NCBI RefSeq assembly: GCF_000716595.1
Contig: NZ_JNXC01000019.1
Span: 144,199-208,198, forward strand
Direction: 5' to 3'
Length of the DNA stretch: 64,000 nucleotides
Source: Saccharothrix sp. NRRL B-16314
Lineage (GTDB): Bacteria; Actinomycetota; Actinomycetes; Mycobacteriales; Pseudonocardiaceae
The position numbers and the translations under genes were made by a program. Below are positions 62,880 to 64,000 of the stretch, piece after piece. The notes beneath the pieces were generated by a model. The model had not been told where the DNA came from, did no database searches, and saw only the letters and a list, made by a program, of their open reading frames with translations. Positions within the stretch are counted from its first letter, which is position 1. Each line of letters begins with the position of its first letter.

Positions 62880-63527
62880 TTACGTCGGCCGCGGCTTCGG
62901 CGTGTCGCCGTTCGCTCGTTCAACGGCCGCGTACCGGTCGTACGAGTCCATCGGCTGATCGCGCGAGATGCCGGTATCTTCCTCGACTCGACCAGACGCC
63001 AGGTTGAGCCGGATGAAGGTGGACCTACTGATCGTCTTCGGGTACTCACACTCGAACCACAGCTCGACGAGGAGGTCATCGCCTTCGCGGGAGCGAAGGT
63101 ACCAGGTCGACTGCTCGGTGACGTGTGTTTCGCCCGGCACCAGGTTCCACAGCACAGCACCTGGTTCAAGGATCGACGGCCAGTACTTGACCGGCGCGAG
63201 GTCTCGCCCGACCAACTGCGTCCGGGTGCTGCAGCCGCGAACGGCCTTGTCGCCAATGTTCTGCAGGTATAGCTGGAGCTGGACCACGAACTTGTCCTGG
63301 TCATCCGGGGCGTAGGCACCGGACAGCTTGGTGAGGGTCTGGTAGACCTTCGTGACCTGCTTCTGCTCGTCTGCCAAGCGGGCGGCGAGCTGCTGCTGCT
63401 CGCGTGATACGTCGATGGTGCGGCTGATCAAGATGACGTTGGCGATCACGGTGGCGATACCTGTAAAGGCGACAACGATCTGGATCACCAGACCCATGCG
63501 GGCATGCGGGGCAGGAGGCGTGCTCAA
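62880..63527 (-). CDS. Membrane-anchored protein
   Basis: A TTG at 63527 with GAAGGG seven bases before it is preferred (215 residues); an ATG ten codons later is the alternative. One N-terminal hydrophobic helix (MGLVIQIVVAFTGIATVIAN) is followed by a coiled-coil-like helix (REQQQLAARLADEQKQVTKV) and a beta-rich domain (FVVQLQLYLQNIGDKAVRG). It resembles membrane-anchored sensors. It lies upstream of the small gene and AlbA_2 gene on the same strand. Confidence 0.65.
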   Translation of the reverse strand: MSTPPAPHARMGLVIQIVVAFTGIATVIANVILISRTIDVSREQQQLAARLADEQKQVTKVYQTLTKLSGAYAPDDQDKFVVQLQLYLQNIGDKAVRGCSTRTQLVGRDLAPVKYWPSILEPGAVLWNLVPGETHVTEQSTWYLRSREGDDLLVELWFECEYPKTISRSTFIRLNLASGRVEEDTGISRDQPMDSYDRYAAVERANGDTPKPRPT

Positions 63528-63835
63528 GCGGAATCCCTTCGGGGTTGAGCCAGCAATCTCCCTATCAATCAGCGTCTGCCGCGCGTTACAAAGTAGAACG
63601 TTCGCTCGATGGGACGATGTCTTGGACGGCGGCACAGCCGACCACAGCCTCACTTTGGTGAAGAACGATCATCGGCATGCAGAGGGGCACATCTACAGCG
63701 ATGTCACTCGGCTGCTGACGTCGCAGCTGCCCGACCTGTTGGCGGACTTGACCGGTGCCCAGCGGCACTCAATTGCCGACGAGTTGGTCCTGGATGCGGA
63801 TGCCCGCCGTCCGCCCCGCCACCGAGGAATCCTGA

Positions 63836-64000
63836 ATGCCCCGCCCGTTGTCCCACCGGCTGGTGGCCGAATACCTCGGCAGCCTGCTCCTCGCCGCCCT
63901 CGTGATCGGCTCCGGCATCGCCGCCCAACGCCTCTCCCCCGGCGACGTCGGCCTGCAACTGCTGGAGAACGCCGCCGCGACCGCCGTCGGCCTCTACGCC
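63836..64000 (+). CDS. MIP/aquaporin family protein, cut by the window edge
   Basis: From the ATG at 63836 the frame reads MPRPLSHRLVAEYLGSLLLA, then VIGSGIAAQRLSPGDVGLQL and LENAAATAVGLYA to the edge. The first transmembrane helix with VAEYLGSLLL and GSGIAA is typical of actinobacterial aquaporins (MIP channels), often found with arsenic genes. Only 55 residues are visible. Confidence 0.7.
   Translation, partial: MPRPLSHRLVAEYLGSLLLAALVIGSGIAAQRLSPGDVGLQLLENAAATAVGLYA

Noticed and set aside
63600..63835. Rightward frame containing HRHAEGHIYSDVTRLLTSQL before the aquaporin gene
   Set aside because: Somewhat protein-like but it lacks a start with a ribosome site and runs on through the aquaporin gene without a sensible stop; possibly a remnant.

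Overview
The window is 64 kb of high-GC actinobacterial DNA. GTG and TTG starts, 4-bp ATGA/GTGA gene overlaps, XRE regulators with actinomycete-type C-terminal domains, a WXG-type secreted protein and the mobile elements present suggest a Pseudonocardiales-like soil actinomycete (genus inferred, not proven).

Left part (0.7-11.7 kb): a metabolic cluster. An HTH regulator and an aldo/keto reductase read leftwards. From the same divergent promoter region, which carries inverted repeats, reads a tight rightward operon: B12-dependent radical SAM enzyme, thymidylate-kinase-like P-loop kinase, DegT-type PLP aminotransferase, formyltransferase-like protein, cupin-like protein and an endonuclease/exonuclease/phosphatase (EEP) protein. 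A Nudix hydrolase and a second EEP paralogue face it. The set looks like a small biosynthetic pathway for an aminated, possibly formylated, phosphorylated (nucleotide-like) compound. The product is unknown.

Middle (11.7-37 kb): a defence island in transposon debris. It holds a wrecked methyltransferase joined to a transposase fragment and a HigB-HigA pair whose antitoxin is fused to an ImmA-like peptidase. Divergent from this pair is a complete ubiquitin-like conjugation operon: Ub-like protein ending in Gly-Gly, CEHH-type E2-like protein, JAMM peptidase and E1-like ThiF protein. Two IS630-type remnants follow, then a five-gene leftward SMC operon of the Wadjet/Jet kind (kleisin-like, two small winged-helix-like proteins, SMC ATPase, Toprim nuclease). 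After it come a DUF3644 protein, a GIY-YIG protein, a large STAND-type NTPase, and an XRE-ImmA regulator with a partner gene. At 37.0 kb the 3' half of a tRNA-Pro with its terminator marks a likely integration site.

Right part (37-64 kb): an ABC-transporter operon, a small secreted protein, IS5-, IS3- and IS701-like remnants, then a two-gene module of an alpha/beta hydrolase and a caspase-like STAND WD40 protein. Next come a PH-like/SHOCT protein, a regulator remnant, a truncated WXG protein with its full-length neighbour, and a clean IS630 insertion. These are followed by a three-gene SMC-like system (winged-helix middle component, zinc-containing ABC ATPase, PD-(D/E)XK effector), further IS fragments, a MerR-like HTH gene, an AlbA_2 (Schlafen-type) gene with a membrane protein, and the start of an aquaporin gene at the right edge.

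At least five unrelated gene sets of the kind that act against phages or plasmids lie between 13 and 63 kb. The ubiquitin-like operon, the five-gene Jet-like operon, the caspase-hydrolase pair and the radical SAM cluster are the most promising for new biology. All functions are read from motifs and gene order alone.
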